Source: Martelella alba (lineage in GTDB: Bacteria > Pseudomonadota > Gammaproteobacteria > Enterobacterales > Enterobacteriaceae). From it: DNA of 64,000 nucleotides. The notes beneath the pieces were generated by a model. It made no database searches. It worked only from the letters and a program-made list of their open reading frames with translations, and was not told where the DNA came from. The DNA is taken from contig NZ_SZPQ01000003.1 of the NCBI RefSeq assembly GCF_005217455.1, forward strand, positions 248,001 to 312,000, given 5' to 3'. Within the stretch, counting starts at the first letter, position 1; each line of letters starts with the position of its first letter. Both the position numbers and the translations under genes were made by a program. Below are positions 25,484-34,599 of this stretch, one piece after another.

Positions 25484-27475
25484 ATGTTGAAACGATCGTT
25501 TTTTTTATCCGCCGCACTGCCGGCACTGATGTTCTTAGCCGCCCTGACGCTCAGTGTCATTAATGCCCGGCAGGCGCTGCCCTGGCGTTTCTGGCCTGAG
25601 GCGATCGTGCGGCCCGATGCCGCGGATATCCGACAGGTTCTGTTTCATTACAGCGTATTGCCGCGCCTGGCCGTTTCATTACTGGCCGGCGCCGGCCTGG
25701 CGCTGGCCGGTGTCTTGTTTCAGCAGGTCTTGCGTAATCCCCTGGCGGAACCGGCCACCCTGGGTGTTTCCAGCGGCGCGCAACTGGGGGTGGTTTTAGC
25801 GGGTCTGGGGTGGCTTCCCGGCGGCGCGGCGGCGCAACAATGGGCGGCCTTGCTGGGCGCATTGACCGTTGGCGCGCTGGTATTCGGCACCGCGTGGGGA
25901 AAGCGGTTGTCGCCAGTAACCCTGATTTTGGCGGGATTGGTATTCAGCCTGTATTGCAGCGCCATCAACAGCTTGCTGGCGCTGTTTCATTATCAGGATT
26001 TACAAGATGTGTTTTTATGGAGCAGCGGGGCATTGAATCAGCAGGATTGGCAATCGGTTCAGTTTTTGCTGCCGCGTCTCGGCCTGGGGTTAATACTGGC
26101 GTTATTGCTAAACCGGCCGTTGACGCTGTTGGGCGTCGACGACAATGTCGCGCGTCAGCTCGGCCTGGGATTATCCGCCGCCCGGCTTGCGGCGCTGGCG
26201 CTGGCAATCACATTGAGCGCCATGGTGGTCAATGCGGTGGGCGTGGTGGGTTTCATTGGTCTGTTCGCGCCGCAACTGGCGAAGTGGCTTGGCGCCCGCC
26301 GCTTATCCCAGCGTTTGTTGTTGGCGCCGCTGGCGGGCGCCTTACTGCTGTGGCTTACCGATCAGGCTATGGTGCTGCTGGCGCGGGCGTGGCGGGACGT
26401 GCCTACCGGCGCCGCCACCGCGCTGCTTGGCGCGCCGCTTTTGCTTTGGCTGCTGCCCCGTTTGCGCCATGCCTCGCCGCCGGGCTCCGGGGAACATGGC
26501 GAGGCGCGCGCCGAGCGCCGCCGGCCGGGATGGTGGATCGCGGCCGGCGTGGCGCTGTTGTTGTGCGGTCTGGCGGCAGCGTTACTGATCGGCCGCGACG
26601 GCCATGGGGTAAACTGGGCGGGCGGGGAAATAGGGCGCCTGTTGCCCTGGCGCTGGCCGCGCGCGTTGGCGGCGCTTAGCGCCGGTCTGATGCTGGCCGC
26701 CGCCGGCACCCTGACCCAAAAACTGACCGCCAATGTCATGGGCAGCCCTGAGGTGCTCGGGATCAGCGCCGGCGCGGCATCGGCGGTCATACTGTCGCTG
26801 TTTTTCCTGCCCGCCGAGGGATTCGGCGAAAAGTTGCTGGCGGGGAGCGTCGGAGCCGCGGCGACCCTTGCCGCTATTCTAGCGGCAAGCGGACGCCGGC
26901 ATTTCTCCACTCAGCGTCTGCTGTTGGCGGGCATTGCGCTGGGCACGCTGTTTTCCGCGGTGATTTCGCTGTTGCTGGCCAGCGGCGATCCGCGGCTCGG
27001 CGACCTGCTGGACTGGATTTCCGGCTCAACGTATGGCGTGTCGGCGCCGCAAGCGGTGGCCGGCGCCGTTCTCGCCCTGTTATTACTGCTGCTGACGCCG
27101 CTTTGCCGCCGCTGGCTGAACGTGTTGCCATTGGGCCTGGACGCCGTTCGTTCGCTGGGCGTGCCGCCGGCGCTGTCCCGCCTGATCATTTTGCTGCTGG
27201 CGGCGGTGCTGACCGCCGGCGCCACCTTGACGGTGGGGCCGTTGAGTTTCGTTGGGCTAATGGCTCCCCATATGGCGCGCATGCTGGGTTTCCGGCGCGC
27301 AATGCCGCAGTTGGCCGCGGCGGCGATCATTGGCGCCGCCTTGATGTTGGCGGCCGATTGGTGCGGCCGAATCGTGATGTTCCCCAATCAGATCCCGGCG
27401 GGTCTGCTGGCGACGTTTATCGGCGCGCCTTATTTTGTTTTTCTGCTGCGCCGACAGGGCAAAGACACGCAATAA
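25484..27475 (+). CDS. fhuB: Ferric hydroxamate permease FhuB (fused double permease)
   Basis: FhuB is the inner-membrane channel for ferric hydroxamates. Its 663 residues (E. coli 660) contain two FecCD-type domains in tandem: each has the LAGAGLALAGVLFQQVLRNPLAEPATLG-like entry helix, seen in part as GVLFQQVLRNPLAEPATLG near residue 81 and as LTQKLTANVMGSPEVLGISA near 408. Each domain ends with a GxxxFIGLFAPQ/FVGLMAPHMAR loop that contacts the ATPase. ATG 25484 gives MLKRSFFLSAAL. The ATPase gene fhuC does not precede fhuD and does not follow here, so FhuB must use an ATPase encoded elsewhere. Confidence 0.92.
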   Translation: MLKRSFFLSAALPALMFLAALTLSVINARQALPWRFWPEAIVRPDAADIRQVLFHYSVLPRLAVSLLAGAGLALAGVLFQQVLRNPLAEPATLGVSSGAQLGVVLAGLGWLPGGAAAQQWAALLGALTVGALVFGTAWGKRLSPVTLILAGLVFSLYCSAINSLLALFHYQDLQDVFLWSSGALNQQDWQSVQFLLPRLGLGLILALLLNRPLTLLGVDDNVARQLGLGLSAARLAALALAITLSAMVVNAVGVVGFIGLFAPQLAKWLGARRLSQRLLLAPLAGALLLWLTDQAMVLLARAWRDVPTGAATALLGAPLLLWLLPRLRHASPPGSGEHGEARAERRRPGWWIAAGVALLLCGLAAALLIGRDGHGVNWAGGEIGRLLPWRWPRALAALSAGLMLAAAGTLTQKLTANVMGSPEVLGISAGAASAVILSLFFLPAEGFGEKLLAGSVGAAATLAAILAASGRRHFSTQRLLLAGIALGTLFSAVISLLLASGDPRLGDLLDWISGSTYGVSAPQAVAGAVLALLLLLLTPLCRRWLNVLPLGLDAVRSLGVPPALSRLIILLLAAVLTAGATLTVGPLSFVGLMAPHMARMLGFRRAMPQLAAAAIIGAALMLAADWCGRIVMFPNQIPAGLLATFIGAPYFVFLLRRQGKDTQ

Positions 27476-27507
27476 GGCCCCCGCCCGAGCACGTTGGAAC
27501 CTGTACT

Positions 27508-27544
27508 GCCTCTTTGCCGGGCGCGCGATGCAACTCGAAGTATG
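27508..27544 (-). repeat. Dispersed CATACTTC repeat, reverse copy after fhuB
   Basis: The reverse complement begins CATACTTCGAGTTGCATCGC, sharing the opening CATACTTC and GTTGC with the copy at 27886. It ends in AAAGAGGC. It lies 30 bases after the fhuB stop. Confidence 0.55.
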
Positions 27545-27622
27545 TAGAGTCTATAACGTGAAATAGCGTGGGGCGGTACGCATAAAGGCTATTTCGCCGG
27601 TGGGATGGCGGCAAATAGACAG

Positions 27623-27877
27623 TCAGTTATTGCGGGCTTTTTCCTCTACTAATACCAGGGGTATTTTTCCGGCGCTGGCGGCAATATTGTATGCCAATAG
27701 GCAGACCTCGCCGCAACAGGTATTGTCACAATGATATTCGTAATCAATCCAGCAGCGGAATCTCCCGTCCCCAGGACGCTGTAAAGTGAAATGGTTTTTT
27801 GCCATAAGCTCCCGTAGCCGAATAAATGTCAGGGCCGAGGGATTATGGAAACCTATTCTTATACAGAATCGATTCAT
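27623..27877 (-). CDS. Hypothetical cysteine-rich protein, 84 residues
   Basis: I do not recognise a family. The predicted 84-residue product has a compact cysteine patch, CWIDYEYHCDNTCCGEVC (cysteines 42, 50, 54, 55, 59), which could bind metal or form disulfides; no signal peptide is seen. The start is uncertain: ATG 27877 lies just inside the flank of a dispersed repeat (27886-27916), while ATG 27805 has a better GGGAG ribosome site and would give 60 residues. The reading frame continues upstream through the repeat without a stop, so the 5' end may have been reshaped by the repeat. It stands alone. Confidence 0.35.
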   Translation of the reverse strand: MNRFCIRIGFHNPSALTFIRLRELMAKNHFTLQRPGDGRFRCWIDYEYHCDNTCCGEVCLLAYNIAASAGKIPLVLVEEKARNN

Positions 27878-27885
27878 ATATACCC

Positions 27886-27916
27886 CATACTTCAAGTTGC
27901 CTCTTTGTTGGCTGCA
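27886..27916 (+). repeat. Dispersed CATACTTC repeat, copy matching 2616-2646
   Basis: CATACTTCAAGTTGCCTCTT begins this copy and TGTTGGCTGCA ends it; 25 of 31 positions equal the copy at 2616-2646. It abuts the 5' end of the small minus-strand gene. Confidence 0.6.
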
Positions 27917-28142
27917 TTCGCTAATATGATGACTGGGATCGGCATCGGCGGTTAATGGAGACAACGTGAATGAGCAGAGTATATCAAAGTCAAAAGACAA
28001 TAGCAGTTATCATTACAAAAGGGAAAAGCAATCAGTTTAATCTTGACGAGGATATAACCCTTAAAAAAATACGGAAATAAACGCGCCATAGGCCACATTG
28101 TTTCTTTTCCATGCCGCCGTGTTATCGGCGGTGGATATTCGC

Positions 28143-28943
28143 TTAGGCAATAACGAATGCGGGCGCATCCAAAAGGGCGTCCGCCGGTAAAGCGATAGTA
28201 AACCGGTCAAGCAGTAGCCGGCGCAGTTCAGGATAGTCGGCTAACCGCCAGGTACTGCGCTCTTCGCCGTCCCATAAGGTCACGTCTCGGTTTATTACGG
28301 AAATACGGCCCTTCTCGGTAAAAAGGTTCAGCATGATATTGGTTTTGAAAATAGATGAATCGTGCGTTGCGACAAAATAATTAGACAGCTCAAAATCTAT
28401 GGGGTAGTCAGTGGCGAGTTCCGATACCCAAAGATCCCTTTCCATTCCGTCGCTCCGGGTACGCAAAATCCAGTCTTGTTGTTCACGCGCGAACCAGTGG
28501 TCGCCGTTGTTATGGGCTGATCGCTGTTCGGTTTCGATAAGGGGAAGGGGGATAACCGATGCGGGGCCGCCAAAGCCGGGATCGGCGACAAAGCGTCCTT
28601 CCGGGAGGTGAACAAGGGCGAACATATGCGTGCGGGATGACTCGGTTTTCGGCGCCGCGAGCACCACCCGCGCCAGATGGCAGGACACCCGGAACCCGAT
28701 CTGGCCCATTGCCGCGGCAAACAAGGTGACGTGCTCAAAGCAATATCCGCCGCGTCGCGCCTGGACCAATTTCTGTTGCAGGCTGGCCAGACCGAGGTCA
28801 ATCCGCCGGCCGAGCAACACATCAAGGTTCTCGAAGGGGATGGCCCGCATATGCGCCCCTAATAGCCCCGTCAGGGTGTCAAGGTCGGTCCGGACGGTAC
28901 CTTGCCAGTCGATACGCTGCAAATAGGCGTCAAGATCAATCAT
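28143..28943 (-). CDS. Arylamine N-acetyltransferase
   Basis: This cytoplasmic enzyme transfers acetyl from acetyl-CoA to arylamines, hydrazines and similar amines. The 266-residue protein holds the Cys-His-Asp triad of the NAT family: RRGGYCFEHV (cysteine 68), RTHMFALVHL (histidine 106) and FVADPGFGG (aspartate 121). PFENLDVLLGR near residue 36 is also typical. E. coli NhoA is about 281 residues, so it is near full length. I chose ATG 28943; a frame extending to 29081 adds residues that do not fit the family. Usual NATs have RGGYCFEHN, here the N is V, a small change next to the catalytic cysteine. Confidence 0.88.
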   Translation of the reverse strand: MIDLDAYLQRIDWQGTVRTDLDTLTGLLGAHMRAIPFENLDVLLGRRIDLGLASLQQKLVQARRGGYCFEHVTLFAAAMGQIGFRVSCHLARVVLAAPKTESSRTHMFALVHLPEGRFVADPGFGGPASVIPLPLIETEQRSAHNNGDHWFAREQQDWILRTRSDGMERDLWVSELATDYPIDFELSNYFVATHDSSIFKTNIMLNLFTEKGRISVINRDVTLWDGEERSTWRLADYPELRRLLLDRFTIALPADALLDAPAFVIA

Positions 28944-29299
28944 TATCGTCACTTCTCTCATGTTAGTGGGGGGAAAGCGCCGCCCCGCCCGAGCCAGTAG
29001 ACGAGAATACTCTGTTATGCGGCGCCAAGCTAGCAGGCCGCCGTCCGGCCCTTTCCATCCCGGGCCGGCGTCGCTCATCATCGCGCCGGACCCTGTTATC
29101 CGACATTTAAGATTAATCGTCCTGGAATTGAAGCCACCCAGGTTCTAACGTGAGAATAAAGCGCGTTGTTTGACACGTCCCTACCCGAAACCGCGCGCGT
29201 TGCCTCGCGACGGTCAGCGGGCGGACGCCGTTGATGAAGAGGCGCTGTGAGGTATGACGGGTTTGTAAGGCACCTACACCTGGCAATGGAGTCATGAAT
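28944..29299. other. Divergent intergenic region with a dispersed repeat
   Basis: About 355 bases separate the acetyltransferase and the peptidase operon. A copy of the repeat family (GGCGCTGTGAGGTATGACGG) lies at 29241-29260. I see no other gene and no clear operator. Confidence 0.45.
29241..29260 (-). repeat. Dispersed CATACTTC repeat, short reverse copy
   Basis: GTGAGGTATGACGG matches the TTGAGGTATGACGG end of the 43953 copy and TTGAAGTATGACGA of the 9599 copy. It lies about 40 bases before the sedolisin start. Confidence 0.5.
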
Positions 29300-30889
29300 A
29301 TGACGCAGCGCAAACATCCTTTAGCCGGCAGCGAGAGAACAGCCCTCGCCGGCTCCCATTGCGCCGGACCGTTGGAGGATAACGAACGGTTCGACATCAG
29401 TCTCATTATCCGCCGGCCTGACGCGGCTGAATTTAAACGGCATCTTGTTGGTTTATGCCGAGATCACGTCAATGCCCCGTCGAATTCGGCGTATTTGAGC
29501 CGCGAGGAGTACGCCAGACGTTTTAGCGCCTCCCCGGAGGATAGGGAAAAAGTGCGCGGCTTCGCCCGGCGCTATCAGCTCCAGATGATAAAAGACGATC
29601 CGGTAACCCGTACCGTGGTGTTGTCCGGGACGGCACGTCAGTTTAACGATGCCTTCGGTATTCGTTTGCAGCGATACACTCACGCGGCCGGAAATTTTCG
29701 CGGCCGTACCGGGGCTATCCACCTACCGGCGGAGCTACAAGGGATCGTTACCGCGGTATTGGGCCTGGATAACCGGCCGCAGGCCCGGACCCATTTCCGT
29801 TTCCGACCGCCCATCCGACCTGCGGCCCAAGCCCCCGAATCCGTGTCCTATACGCCGTTGGTCCTGGCGGCGCTGTATGATTTCCCCGCCGGGGACGGCG
29901 AAGGGCAATGCGTGGCGATCATTGAGCTGGGCGGGGGCTACGACGAAAGTGATTTGCAGGCCTACTTTTCGTCACTGGGCTTGCCGACACCCTCCCTTAA
30001 GACTGTGTCGGTGGACGGCGGCAAAAACAGTCCGTCCGGTGGCACGGACAGCGCGGACGGCGAAGTGATGCTGGATATCGAAATTATCGGCGCTCTTGCT
30101 CCGCACGCCACGCTGGCGGTGTATTTTGCCGGCAACAGCGACCAGGGATTTATCGACGCCATCAATAGCGCCATTCATGACAGGGTCAATCGGCCCTCGG
30201 TGGTGTCCGTCAGTTGGGGCGGCCCGGAATCCAGCTGGACGGCGCAATCCCTTGATGCCTTCGATGATGCCTTGCAGTCGGCCGCCGCCCTTGGCGTAAC
30301 AGTGTGCGTGGCGTCCGGCGACAGCGGCTCGGGCGATGGCGTCGGCGACGGCGGCGATCATGTGGATTTCCCCGCCTCCAGCCCTTATGCCCTGGCTTGC
30401 GGCGGTACCCGCCTGCTGGCCGCCGATAACGTCATCAAGGCCGAGACCGTCTGGAACGATGGCGGGCAGGGTGGGGCGGGCGGGGGCGGGATTAGTCGCC
30501 ATTTTCCCTTGCCGGACTGGCAAAAATCCCTTGCGGCGGCTCGCGCCGGCGGTAAAAAAACCCCTTTGACCCACCGGGGCGTGCCCGATGTGGCGGGTAA
30601 TGCCGATCCGCAAACCGGCTACCAGGTTCTGGTGCGGGGGCAACATACCGTGGTGGGGGGCACCAGCGCGGTGGCGCCGCTATGGGCCGGGCTTATTGCC
30701 CGGATTAACGCCGCCGCGGGTCAACCCCTGGGCTATGTGCAACCCCGGCTTTATCCCGCCGGCGTCTGCCGCGATATCACGCGGGGCGATAATGGGGATT
30801 TCGTTGCGGCGTCCGGATGGGACGCCTGCACCGGCCTGGGGTCGCCCGATGGCGCAAAAGTCGCGGCGCGTCTTGGCCAGAAGAGGTGA
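29300..30889 (+). CDS. Sedolisin-family (S53) serine-carboxyl peptidase with pro-domain
   Basis: This endopeptidase belongs to the kumamolisin/sedolisin group, active at acid pH. Residues about 30-165 form the activation pro-domain (DNERFDISLIIRRP, YLSREEYARRFSASPEDREK). The catalytic domain from about 185 carries E255 and D259 in GEVMLDIEIIG, the oxyanion aspartate 341 in VASGDSGSGD, and nucleophile serine 456 in VVGGTSAVAPLWAG. A calcium site is visible at CRDITRGDNGDF and GWDACTGLGSP. There is no N-terminal signal peptide, so export, if any, is by another route. I chose ATG 29300 (GGAG eight bases upstream) over ATG 29294. The S10 peptidase gene follows after nine bases. Confidence 0.9.
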   Translation: MTQRKHPLAGSERTALAGSHCAGPLEDNERFDISLIIRRPDAAEFKRHLVGLCRDHVNAPSNSAYLSREEYARRFSASPEDREKVRGFARRYQLQMIKDDPVTRTVVLSGTARQFNDAFGIRLQRYTHAAGNFRGRTGAIHLPAELQGIVTAVLGLDNRPQARTHFRFRPPIRPAAQAPESVSYTPLVLAALYDFPAGDGEGQCVAIIELGGGYDESDLQAYFSSLGLPTPSLKTVSVDGGKNSPSGGTDSADGEVMLDIEIIGALAPHATLAVYFAGNSDQGFIDAINSAIHDRVNRPSVVSVSWGGPESSWTAQSLDAFDDALQSAAALGVTVCVASGDSGSGDGVGDGGDHVDFPASSPYALACGGTRLLAADNVIKAETVWNDGGQGGAGGGGISRHFPLPDWQKSLAAARAGGKKTPLTHRGVPDVAGNADPQTGYQVLVRGQHTVVGGTSAVAPLWAGLIARINAAAGQPLGYVQPRLYPAGVCRDITRGDNGDFVAASGWDACTGLGSPDGAKVAARLGQKR

Positions 30890-30898
30890 GGAAACGCT

Positions 30899-32539
30899 AT
30901 GACGGAAAAGAAAGAAGATCCCAGTGATAAAGGCCGCCGCGACGCCGGCGGCAAGGCTACCGCGACCGTGCCGGATGATCGGCCTTTTTTCGATGGGCTG
31001 GCCTATGGCAACGGTCCGGACGACGGGGTGGCCGATAGCGGCGAGAATGCCGCCATTACGCACCATACCCTGACGCTGGACGGTAAAACCCTGCCTTATA
31101 CCGCCACCGCCGGTCACCTGGTCGCGGTGGACCCGAGCAGTTCCAAACCGGCGGCAAAAATATTCTATGTTGCCTTTACCCTGGATGATGGGCAGCCGCA
31201 GGCGCGTCCGGTTACGTTTTTTTATAATGGCGGCCCGGGGTCGTCTTCGGTTTATGTTTTATTGGGATCGTTTGCGCCGAAACGCATCAAAACGGCCATG
31301 CCCGACTTTACGCCGCCCGCCCCCTACCAACTGGAAGATAACAGCGACAGTTTGCTGGATGTAAGCGATCTGGTGTTTATCAATCCGGTGGGCACCGGCT
31401 ATTCGGCGGCCATTGCGCCGCGCCGTAACCGTGATTTCTGGGGGGTCGATCAGGATGCCCGTTCTTTATCCCAGTTTATCAAACGCTATCTGACCGCCAA
31501 TGATCGCTGGAATTCGCCCAAGTTTTTATTCGGCGAGTCCTATGGCACCGCGCGCAGCGCGGTGCTGGCTTATGTCTTGCACGAAGACGGCATTGATCTC
31601 AACGGCATCACCCTGCAATCCTCGATCCTGGATTACGCCAAAGCCGGCGACCCCGTGGGACTGCTACCCACTTGCGCTTGCGATGCCTGGTATCATAACA
31701 CGCTCACGAGCAAGCCCAGGCCGGCGGATCCGGCCGCCGTCGCGCAACAGGCGACGGTGTTCGCCAGCGGGGATTACGCCGCCGCGCTGGCCGCTTTTCC
31801 GAAGGTGGACGACGCGCTCTTGGCGAAACTCAGCGGCTTGACCGGCATTGATGGCAAAACCTTGACAGGCTGGGGCCTGGATGTGGGCGCCGTCAACAGC
31901 CGCGGCAATCCGCTGTTTCTGGTGACCCTGTTACAGGCGCAGGGGCTGGCCTTAGGCTCCTATGACGGTCGGGTCACCGCGGTCAATACCGGTATCGCCG
32001 CCGATATCGATCCAAACTCGGGGGGCAATGATCCCACCATGACGGCGGTGAACGGCGCTTACACCGCGATGTGGAACAGCTATCTCAATGACCAGTTGAA
32101 ATACACCTCCACGTCCGCGTTCACTGATTTGAACGAACAGGCGTTTCAGTACTGGGATTTCCACCATATCGATCCCACCGGCGCGGAGAAAGGCGTTGAC
32201 GGCAAAGGCAATGCCGTCCTCTATACCGCGGGAGACCTGGCCGCCGTCATGAGCCTGAATAGTGATTTACGCGTGCTGTCGGCCAATGGCTATTACGACT
32301 TCGTGACGCCATTTTACCAGACGGAATTGGACCTGCGGGCCATGCCGCTACTCTCGGCGTCGATTCGCCAAAACCTGACGGTAACTTATTATCCGTCCGG
32401 ACACATGATCTACCTTAACGGCGACGCCCGAACTTTGCTAAAAGCCGACTTGGCCGCCATGTATCGCCAGGCGCTCGGCGATCAGGAGGCCATGGGCCGG
32501 ATACGGTTGTTGCAACGGCGCAAGTCGGCGGAAGGATAG
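30899..32539 (+). CDS. Serine carboxypeptidase-like protein (peptidase family S10)
   Basis: This 546-residue alpha/beta-hydrolase-fold exopeptidase likely removes C-terminal residues from peptides. It has the S10 marks FFYNGGPGSSS (110-117, oxyanion hole), FGESYGT with nucleophile serine 214, SANGYYDFVTPF with aspartate 467 and YPSGHMIYL with histidine 502. The first 30 residues are charged (MTEKKEDPSDKGRRDAGGKA) and no signal peptide is seen. ATG 30899 follows GAGGTGAGG. With only nine bases between it and the sedolisin gene, the two are surely cotranscribed. A sensible model is sequential digestion: S53 cuts internally, S10 trims the ends. It ends four bases from a convergent gene. Confidence 0.88.
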   Translation: MTEKKEDPSDKGRRDAGGKATATVPDDRPFFDGLAYGNGPDDGVADSGENAAITHHTLTLDGKTLPYTATAGHLVAVDPSSSKPAAKIFYVAFTLDDGQPQARPVTFFYNGGPGSSSVYVLLGSFAPKRIKTAMPDFTPPAPYQLEDNSDSLLDVSDLVFINPVGTGYSAAIAPRRNRDFWGVDQDARSLSQFIKRYLTANDRWNSPKFLFGESYGTARSAVLAYVLHEDGIDLNGITLQSSILDYAKAGDPVGLLPTCACDAWYHNTLTSKPRPADPAAVAQQATVFASGDYAAALAAFPKVDDALLAKLSGLTGIDGKTLTGWGLDVGAVNSRGNPLFLVTLLQAQGLALGSYDGRVTAVNTGIAADIDPNSGGNDPTMTAVNGAYTAMWNSYLNDQLKYTSTSAFTDLNEQAFQYWDFHHIDPTGAEKGVDGKGNAVLYTAGDLAAVMSLNSDLRVLSANGYYDFVTPFYQTELDLRAMPLLSASIRQNLTVTYYPSGHMIYLNGDARTLLKADLAAMYRQALGDQEAMGRIRLLQRRKSAEG

Positions 32540-32543
32540 GGGG

Positions 32544-34160
32544 TTATGGCATCGGGGCAACAAGACATGGCCCATGGACAGGATCCGGCGCCGCGCTCAG
32601 CCGGATAAGATAGATATCGCCTTCTTTTTTGACCGAGCCGGCGGCGGGGTAGACCGGCATTTTATCAAACACAAGACTCAGGGACTTCCTTTCGGCAGCG
32701 CTGGGTATCACGATATTGGGGTAACCCATCACTTTCATAAAATTCGTGATCCGATCGATACTGTCCTCGCTCCAGGAAAAAAACGAACCCTGCATAGTCC
32801 CTTGCCAGGCGTTGGCATAAACCGTACTGAAGTGTTTACGGCCGTAAAAGTCCATTTTCAGCGGCGCGTCCGGGTTGAAATCAGCCGTTAATTCCCCGAT
32901 CCTGCTATAAATATCCGCCGCCAGTATTCGATCATGCGCCTGGACGAGGGTGGCCGACGCGATGTATTGCGACGTCACGCCGATAATTTTGATTTGCAGC
33001 CAGCCGATGAGCATAACGCCGGCCAACAGGGATGTGGTCCGCCGGGCGGAAAGCAGGATGATACATGACAACCAACTTACGTAGGCGATGGGAATCAGGG
33101 TGCGCATCGGTAACGGCTCGCCTCCGGTGACCAGATGCAGAGCGAACGGCGAGAAGAGCACGCCGAGCCATAATATGAAATTCACCCATGAGGCGGCGAT
33201 GCGGGTCCGTAATATCGCCAGGCTGGCCAGGGCGATGATCAGGCCATTGATGGTCAACGCCGCGCCATAACGTTGTGTCGCGCCGCCGTAGATAGCCGCC
33301 TGTTCGCGTAATATGGCCAACAGCACGGTTACAGGCTCTTTAAGCGTTCGGGTATAATTGAAAAAGGCTTTAGCAATATAACCGCTGTCGGTCATGATGA
33401 ACTTTTGCGTCAATTTATTACTGGCTTCATATAAAACCAGGGATAATATAATCAGGCATGCCAATCGGCAAATAGCCATCGCCAGTGTTTTAAGGGGGGC
33501 GGTGTCCATCCTCCCGTCGGTATGCAAACGCCGGGTCAATAAAATACCGCACGCATAAGCGGCAAACATCAGGATCAAGGATTGATAAGCGGCAATGGCA
33601 CATGAAAGCATGCCGATAATCACACTGTTTTTGACAATGGAATGGTGGACGGTTATGTTCCCGGAATATCCTTCGCCAAAATACAGATATGCCCCCAGGC
33701 TGATAAGCATCAGGCCTAGGGCTAATGCGGGGATGTTGGCGTAAAATGTCCCGATTGCCCACCAGGTGGGAAAGGCGCAGAAAACCGGATAGCAAAGATA
33801 TGTGCGCCAACTCTCGCGATACCCATGGGCGCGCAGCAGCGCAGCATAGGAAACCGCGAAGGCAACGATGAGAATGACATAAGGGGCAAACGGGACTGAG
33901 GGTTGCTGTAATAGATATTTCTCAACCAGAAAAGTGAACCATCTTCCCTGACCGACCCATATTTCGGGATGGTGCCGCAGGGCGGCGGCCTCATTATCGA
34001 TTGATAAGGAGAACGTGGTCAAAAAATACCCATAGCACACGGCGCCAATAAATATCAACACCCCCAGCTCACGCAGTCTAAAGCCCTCATGACGAGCCTG
34101 CGCCACCCTTGCGGCTAAATACAGGTCAATTCTATCCAATACGCTAGATATCTTTTCCAT
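32544..34160 (-). CDS. GtrII-like membrane glycosyltransferase
   Basis: This 538-residue polytopic membrane protein has 10 or more hydrophobic segments and a soluble C-terminal part of about 130 residues. It resembles the glucosyltransferase GtrII (serotype-conversion) family, which moves a sugar from a lipid carrier onto a glycan at the outer face of the inner membrane. The segment SLSIDNEAAALRHHPEIWVG near residue 52, an acidic periplasmic loop, and WVGQGRWFTFLVEKYLL are typical of the family. It is the last gene of a five-gene minus-strand operon and follows gtrA by 43 bases. The sugar it transfers is probably the aminosugar made by the upstream genes, not glucose; that is inference. Confidence 0.75.
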   Translation of the reverse strand: MEKISSVLDRIDLYLAARVAQARHEGFRLRELGVLIFIGAVCYGYFLTTFSLSIDNEAAALRHHPEIWVGQGRWFTFLVEKYLLQQPSVPFAPYVILIVAFAVSYAALLRAHGYRESWRTYLCYPVFCAFPTWWAIGTFYANIPALALGLMLISLGAYLYFGEGYSGNITVHHSIVKNSVIIGMLSCAIAAYQSLILMFAAYACGILLTRRLHTDGRMDTAPLKTLAMAICRLACLIILSLVLYEASNKLTQKFIMTDSGYIAKAFFNYTRTLKEPVTVLLAILREQAAIYGGATQRYGAALTINGLIIALASLAILRTRIAASWVNFILWLGVLFSPFALHLVTGGEPLPMRTLIPIAYVSWLSCIILLSARRTTSLLAGVMLIGWLQIKIIGVTSQYIASATLVQAHDRILAADIYSRIGELTADFNPDAPLKMDFYGRKHFSTVYANAWQGTMQGSFFSWSEDSIDRITNFMKVMGYPNIVIPSAAERKSLSLVFDKMPVYPAAGSVKKEGDIYLIRLSAAPDPVHGPCLVAPMP

Positions 34161-34203
34161 GTCAGATTATCCCTACTGTCGTGCCGATATGTTCTCGGTG
34201 CGG

Positions 34204-34599
34204 TTACGTGATATCCCTTGGTCGAAAAAGCCGCCTTGAAAGGCCGTATGTCATGGGCAGCGTGATGGCAATCGCCACCAGCGGGGCTGAACGCGTGGAG
34301 AAATCCAGTATTTCAACCCAGCACCAGACAATGGCGATGCTTGCCGAATACTGGAAAAAATAAACCAAGGGCAGCCAGATAATGGATTTCAATCCGCGAT
34401 GATGTTTGAAAACGTAACAACGGTTCATGATATAGGCAAATACTATCCCCGCCACGTAGGCGACGGTATATCCTGCGGTGTAGCCGCAAACGTTAAGCAG
34501 CAACAGGTAAATAGCATAGGTCAGGGCGGTATTCAGGCCCCCTGACAGCAGGAAGCGGATAAAATCCCCCTTGCGCCATGCGAGTCGCGTCAATATCAC
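34204..34599 (-). CDS. GtrA-family flippase-like membrane protein
   Basis: This 131-residue protein has four predicted membrane helices and the GtrA signature near its N-terminus (FIRFLLSGGLNTALTYAIYL), with FAYIMNRCYVFKH in the middle. GtrA proteins are thought to flip undecaprenyl-phosphate-linked sugars across the inner membrane. Start ATG 34599 overlaps the stop of the acetyltransferase/isomerase gene by four bases (ATGA). It stands with a GtrB-like GT2 and a GtrII-like transferase, the classical trio of O-antigen side-branch modification. Confidence 0.85.
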   Translation of the reverse strand: MILTRLAWRKGDFIRFLLSGGLNTALTYAIYLLLLNVCGYTAGYTVAYVAGIVFAYIMNRCYVFKHHRGLKSIIWLPLVYFFQYSASIAIVWCWVEILDFSTRSAPLVAIAITLPMTYGLSRRLFRPRDIT

